This document shows, in pieces, positions 42,528-46,052 of a DNA stretch of 46,052 bases; position 1 is the stretch's first letter; every line of letters begins with the position of its first letter. A program made the translations under genes and the position numbers. This DNA is from SIG440 sp045648205 (GTDB lineage Bacteria > Bacillota > Clostridia > Monoglobales > Monoglobaceae): positions 1-46,052 of the forward strand of contig JAZRNM010000038.1 of the NCBI GenBank assembly GCA_045648205.1, written 5' to 3'. The notes beneath the pieces are model-generated. The model searched no databases, was not told where the DNA came from, and worked only from the letters and a program-made list of their open reading frames with translations.

Positions 42528-43337
42528 ATGCTGAAAGACATTACATTAGGTCAATATTTTCCTGGTGAATCATTTATCCACCGACTTGACCCACGAACAA
42601 AAATTCTCGGCATAATTGTATATATAATAATTATATTCTGCATAAAAAACTTCATAGGCTACGGCGTTTTGGCGGTGTTTACGGCAGCGTGCATTTTTTC
42701 GTCAAAAGTTCCAGTTAAGTTTGTTCTCAAGGGACTGAAACCTATAATGTTGTTTGTTGCTTTGACTGCAATTTTCAATTTGTTTCTGACAAGCGGAAAG
42801 ATTCTCTGGAGCTGGGGATTTTTGAAAATTACATATGAGGGTGTGAATCTGGCGGTGTTTATGGTGCTGAGACTCTTTTTCCTCGTGCTCGGAACTTCAC
42901 TGCTTACCCTGACCACCTCTCCAATCGTGTTGACAGACGGAATAGAGCACCTTCTTTCACCTTTCAAAAAAATAGGTGTTCCTGCCCACGAACTGGCAAT
43001 GATGATGACAATAGCACTCAGGTTTGTCCCGACACTCCTTGAGGAAACTGAAAAAATTATAAAGGCTCAGACTGCAAGAGGTGCTGACTTTGAAAGCGGA
43101 AATGTTATAAGTCGTGCCAAAGCAATGATTCCCATTCTGATTCCACTTTTCATAAGTGCGTTCAGACGTGCTGATGATTTGGCAATGGCAATGGAGTGCA
43201 GATGTTATCGTGGCGGTGAAAACAGAACCAGACTGAACGCTCTCAAAATGGGCAGAGTTGATGCTCTGGGCTGGTTTGCGGTTGCTTTGCTGCTGGGTGC
43301 AGTTATTGCAACAAATATGCTATTTGGCAAGGTGTGA
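42528..43337 (+). CDS. ecfT: energy-coupling factor transporter transmembrane protein EcfT
   Basis: Membrane scaffold that couples EcfA1/EcfA2 to S components. The 269 residues include about five hydrophobic helices, the N-terminal SFIHRLDPRTKIL motif, and two coupling-helix Ala-Arg-Gly signatures: QTARGADF near residue 185 and the RADDLAMAMECRCYRGG segment near 217. A strong AAAGGAGATG precedes the ATG. It overlaps the first alternative start of truA. Confidence 0.95.
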   Translation: MLKDITLGQYFPGESFIHRLDPRTKILGIIVYIIIIFCIKNFIGYGVLAVFTAACIFSSKVPVKFVLKGLKPIMLFVALTAIFNLFLTSGKILWSWGFLKITYEGVNLAVFMVLRLFFLVLGTSLLTLTTSPIVLTDGIEHLLSPFKKIGVPAHELAMMMTIALRFVPTLLEETEKIIKAQTARGADFESGNVISRAKAMIPILIPLFISAFRRADDLAMAMECRCYRGGENRTRLNALKMGRVDALGWFAVALLLGAVIATNMLFGKV

Positions 43338-43339
43338 TT

Positions 43340-44107
43340 ATGAAAAACATAGCAGTAAAAATTATGTATGACGGAAGTGCCTATCATGGCTGGCAGTTTC
43401 AAAAGAATGGAATCACTGTTCAGGAACGGATGGAGGATGTTCTGTCAACTCTGACGGGTGAAAAGGTTTCAGTTTGCGGTTGCAGCAGAACCGATTCCGG
43501 GGTCCATGCCCTTGAATATGTCTTCAATTTCAAATCGGAAACTAAAATTCCTGAAGATAGGCTTCCATACGCACTCAACACACATTTGTGTGATGATGAT
43601 ATTGCGGCAATTTCTGCAAAATATGTCGATGAAGAATTTAATTCCCGTTTTTCGTCAAAAGGAAAGCGGTATGTCTATAAAATTTGGAATTCCAATATAC
43701 AAAATCCCTTTACAGCAAAATACAGTTGGCATGTGCCATTTAACTTGGATATAGAAAAAATGCAGCTTGCGGCGAAAAACTTTTGCGGAACTCACGATTT
43801 CTCTGCTTTTATGGCGGCAGGCGGTTCGCAAAAAACCACGGTGAGAACTGTTCGTGATTGCGTGGTGTCAAGAAGCCGTGAATGGCAGGAGCAAATTGAG
43901 ATTGAGGTTGAAGCTGATGCATTTTTGTATAATATGGTTCGCATTATGGTGGGAACTCTTGTGGATGTGGGCTGTGGCAAAAAGAACTGTGATGAGATAG
44001 AGAAAATAATCAAAAATTGTGACAGGCGTGGAGCGGGAATGACAGCTCCACCCGAGGGATTGTTTTTGAAAAAGGTATTTTATGATGCTGATTTTTTGGA
44101 GTGGTAG
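43340..44107 (+). CDS. truA: tRNA pseudouridine(38-40) synthase TruA
   Basis: Isomerises uridines 38-40 of the tRNA anticodon arm to pseudouridine. The protein has 255 residues, with VKIMYDGSAYHGWQFQ at the start, the catalytic Asp in GCSRTDSGVHA near residue 53, the RFSSKGKRYVYKI segment near 100, and FLYNMVRIMVGTLVDVG near 200. The GTG at 43334 is in frame and overlaps the ecfT stop, but the ATG at 43340 is better spaced from AAGGTG. In many Firmicutes ecfA-ecfA-ecfT-truA lies in the ribosomal-protein region between rplQ and rplM; here neither is adjacent. Confidence 0.96.
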   Translation: MKNIAVKIMYDGSAYHGWQFQKNGITVQERMEDVLSTLTGEKVSVCGCSRTDSGVHALEYVFNFKSETKIPEDRLPYALNTHLCDDDIAAISAKYVDEEFNSRFSSKGKRYVYKIWNSNIQNPFTAKYSWHVPFNLDIEKMQLAAKNFCGTHDFSAFMAAGGSQKTTVRTVRDCVVSRSREWQEQIEIEVEADAFLYNMVRIMVGTLVDVGCGKKNCDEIEKIIKNCDRRGAGMTAPPEGLFLKKVFYDADFLEW

Positions 44108-44110
44108 ATT

Positions 44111-45214
44111 ATGAGCAAAAAAATGGTTGGGAGAAAGATTTTCAGCAAAAAGCGAATTTTTGCGGTGCTGATTCTGGGTGTATTGGTTGCTGTTATGATT
44201 TTCTCAAACCCTGAGGTGCACAAGTTTCTTACAGAAAGCGAAGAGATTTTGCTTGACTTCCAGAACGGAATGAACTATGAACCGGTTACATTTGGAAAAG
44301 AAATGCTGTTTGTCAGCAATGATGGAATCAAGGCAATAGATAACTCGGGCCGTGAAAGCTGGAGCGCTGTTGCAGCAACATCATCACCAATGGTGGATAT
44401 TGAGAATGATTTCATTATGCTTGCAGACGCGGGCGGAAATTCAATCAATGTCTATAAGAATGACAAAATTATTTCTCAAATAAAAACAGAAAGAGAAATA
44501 TTAACGGCCAAAGTGAATAAAAATGGTTATGTAGTGGTGGCTACAGACGAGCTTGGATACAAGGGCGCAGTGCTGGTGTTTGACAATCACGGGAAAGAGG
44601 TTTTCAAGTGGTATAGCGGCAATGGTTACATTGGGGATGTTGATATTTCCGGGAATAAAGACATTGTGGTGTCACAGCTTGTCGCAGATAAAGAACAGAT
44701 ATATAGCCGTATAATGATTATTGAAACCAATGCTGATGACAAATCTCAGTGCATTGCCGAACTTGATGGAATTGTTATGAAACTGAAATACAAGAAAAAT
44801 GGCGAAATCATTGCAGTGACAGACAATGGAGTACATATTTTCAAGAGAAACGGCAAGGAGGAATGCAGAATAGATTTTGAGGGAAGAATCCCCGTTGGAT
44901 GTAATGTTGAAAATCAAGGCAATATGGTTTTTGCTTTTGACAGTGGACTTAATAATACAATTATTGAGAGCTATTCAGCAAAAGGAAAGCTCCGCGGACA
45001 GTATGAAACAGACGGAAAAATGCTGTGCTTTGATGTGAATGGTGAATGTATTCTTGTGGCAACAAGAAACGGTGTGACGCGTATAACCCCCACCGGGAAA
45101 GAAAAAAATCATATTGAAATAAACAGAGATGTGAAGAAAATAAAAATATTTGCAGGTCGGGATGAATTTTTGTCACTCGGCAGCGGAAGTGCAGAAATTT
45201 TGAAAATAAGATAA
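44111..45214 (+). CDS. DUF5711-like membrane-anchored beta-propeller protein
   Basis: Protein of 367 residues with a basic tail, one transmembrane helix at about 16-32 (FAVLILGVLVAVMIF), and an extracytoplasmic domain of repeated four-stranded blades (each with a pattern like GNKDIVVSQ or GEIIAVTDNGVHIF) suggestive of a WD40- or PQQ-like beta-propeller. This is the DUF5711 type found in clostridia; function unknown. It starts 3 bases after truA and ends 12 bases before cvpA. A surface role is inferred from topology only. Confidence 0.7.
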   Translation: MSKKMVGRKIFSKKRIFAVLILGVLVAVMIFSNPEVHKFLTESEEILLDFQNGMNYEPVTFGKEMLFVSNDGIKAIDNSGRESWSAVAATSSPMVDIENDFIMLADAGGNSINVYKNDKIISQIKTEREILTAKVNKNGYVVVATDELGYKGAVLVFDNHGKEVFKWYSGNGYIGDVDISGNKDIVVSQLVADKEQIYSRIMIIETNADDKSQCIAELDGIVMKLKYKKNGEIIAVTDNGVHIFKRNGKEECRIDFEGRIPVGCNVENQGNMVFAFDSGLNNTIIESYSAKGKLRGQYETDGKMLCFDVNGECILVATRNGVTRITPTGKEKNHIEINRDVKKIKIFAGRDEFLSLGSGSAEILKIR

Positions 45215-45226
45215 GGAGCGGAAACT

Positions 45227-45847
45227 ATGCTTGCTGATGCTTTTGTTGTGGCAGTTGTGGTAATTGCAATTGTGATAGGATACAAAATGGGTTTTTTGAA
45301 GTCTGTTATAAGTGTGGTGTCATATGTTGCATCAATTATTCTGTCATTTTTGTTTTATCCCATATTGTCAGACTTTTTGGTAAAAACACCCCTTTATCCA
45401 TTCTTTGTTGAAAAGTTAAACAAGAATTATCTTTCAGCCGAGAAATTTGCTTTGAGTGAGGATGGTTTTTTTGCGAGTTATCTGAATAAAGGCATTGAAA
45501 GTGCCACTGAGGGAATAGCCGGGGCGATGGCGCAGCTTCTTATAAGCATTATTGCGTTTGTTATTATAATTATATTAAGTAAAATTGCGATACGTCTTAT
45601 CGCGAAGGCTTTGAAAGTCTTCACAAAGCTTCCTGTTATAAAGCAGTTTAACCGTCTTGGCGGGGCGATTGCCGGAGCTTTTATGGGAGTACTGGTTATA
45701 TATATAGTGTTTGCTCTGGTGGTTGTTATTTCACCGCTAAAGGCAGACAGCAAGGTTATGGCAGAGATTGAAAAATCAAGCTTTGCATCAGAAATGTATG
45801 AAAACAACATTTTACTTGAGCTTTTGGACAAGGAGGAAAAGGTGTGA
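45227..45847 (+). CDS. CvpA family membrane protein
   Basis: Integral membrane protein of the CvpA family (named after the colicin V production protein of E. coli), probably linked to envelope homeostasis; no activity is established. The 206 residues contain four hydrophobic helices, GYKMGFLKSVISVVSYV near residue 17 and the C-terminal FNRLGGAIAGAFMGVLVIYIVF near 140, both typical. GGAGCGG precedes the ATG. The stop overlaps the GTG start of the next gene. Confidence 0.85.
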   Translation: MLADAFVVAVVVIAIVIGYKMGFLKSVISVVSYVASIILSFLFYPILSDFLVKTPLYPFFVEKLNKNYLSAEKFALSEDGFFASYLNKGIESATEGIAGAMAQLLISIIAFVIIIILSKIAIRLIAKALKVFTKLPVIKQFNRLGGAIAGAFMGVLVIYIVFALVVVISPLKADSKVMAEIEKSSFASEMYENNILLELLDKEEKV

Positions 45848-46052
45848 CAAAGACAGAATTGGAAGCTTTGAAACTGAAGGAACTTCAAAAACTGGCAAAA
45901 GAAGCTGAAGTTAAAAATATCTCCAAACTAAAAAAAGATGAACTTGTGCAAAAACTTCTGGAGAAAACAGCGACGTGTGAACAGGACAAAACAACAGAAA
46001 ATAACGATGGGATTGTTTATTCAGACCCCGTGAGAAGAACCAACCTGATGAG
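45844..46052 (+). CDS. Rho N-terminal-domain protein, partial (possibly transcription terminator Rho)
   Basis: Frame open from GTG 45844 to the right edge, with GGAGG 7 bases upstream and a 4-base overlap with cvpA. The visible 69 residues begin VTKTELEALKLKELQKLAKEA and contain a helix-extended-loop-helix Rho_N domain (residues about 6-45, NISKLKKDELVQKLLE), then a polar linker. This domain opens transcription termination factor Rho but also occurs in small regulatory proteins. The nuclease-like RNA-binding core of Rho lies beyond the window, so the identity is open. Confidence 0.6.
   Translation, partial: MTKTELEALKLKELQKLAKEAEVKNISKLKKDELVQKLLEKTATCEQDKTTENNDGIVYSDPVRRTNLM

Noticed and set aside
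1..46052. CRISPR array, prophage, insertion sequence, toxin-antitoxin or biosynthetic cluster
   Set aside because: No regularly spaced repeats, transposase, integrase or phage genes were seen; nearly all genes are core functions in compact operons.

Overview
The window looks like a chromosomal segment of an endospore-forming, low-to-moderate G+C member of the Firmicutes, most likely Clostridia. The reasons are the gene families (SpoVD-type PBP, SpoIIR, DUF881, small basic protein, DUF2508, DUF1934, ECF transporter next to truA), strong AGGAGG-like ribosome binding sites, sigma-A promoters with 17-bp spacers, many GTG and TTG starts, a CCA-encoding tRNA gene, an RF2 programmed frameshift and an M-box Mg2+ riboswitch. 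The MurE DNPR motif predicts meso-diaminopimelate peptidoglycan. The species cannot be named from the sequence alone. I see no phage, insertion sequence, CRISPR array or rRNA.

Layout. (1) 1-659, minus: the amino-terminal part of an APC amino-acid permease, cut by the left edge. (2) 912-16921, plus: the division and cell-wall (dcw) cluster. It starts with a sigma-A promoter and an AAAGTGG array with 10-bp spacing that fits a MraZ operator. The order is mraZ, rsmH, ftsL-like, spoVD/pbp, murE, murF, mraY, ftsW/spoVE, murG, murA, ftsQ/divIB, DUF881, sbp, then ftsZ with its own promoter, and secG. murD, murB and murC are not in the cluster. (3) 17037-19801, plus: an RNase R-family exonuclease without the usual N-terminal cold-shock part but with an unrecognised C-terminal extension, then a FabG-type reductase. 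(4) 19845-24659, minus: mgtE under an M-box riboswitch, a secreted S-layer-anchored phosphodiester glycosidase, tRNA-Arg(ACG) and a small DUF2508 protein. (5) 24752-32739, plus: secA, prfB with a CUU-UAA-C frameshift site, prfA, a TsaC-YwlE fusion, rimI and tsaD. (6) 32724-33350, minus: spoIIR, behind a probable sigma-F/G promoter. (7) 33396-46052, plus: ddl, murI, DUF1934, argS, an S41 protease, mrp, a SAM methyltransferase, ecfA1-ecfA2-ecfT, truA, DUF5711, cvpA and the start of a Rho-N-domain gene cut by the right edge.

How the genes work together. Regions 2 and 7 cover much of peptidoglycan precursor synthesis (murI and ddl supply D-Glu and D-Ala-D-Ala; murA, murE, murF, mraY and murG build lipid II) together with septal synthesis and the Z ring. 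Region 5 combines protein export with translation termination and t6A tRNA modification. Sporulation functions (spoVD, spoIIR) are interleaved with housekeeping genes.

Most of the window is conserved core genome. I do not see a clearly new multi-gene system. The best leads are regulatory or architectural: a UAA-type RF2 frameshift directly upstream of prfA, a TsaC fused to a YwlE-type arginine phosphatase, a rearranged RNase R, and short upstream ORFs that overlap or abut the argS and ftsZ starts.
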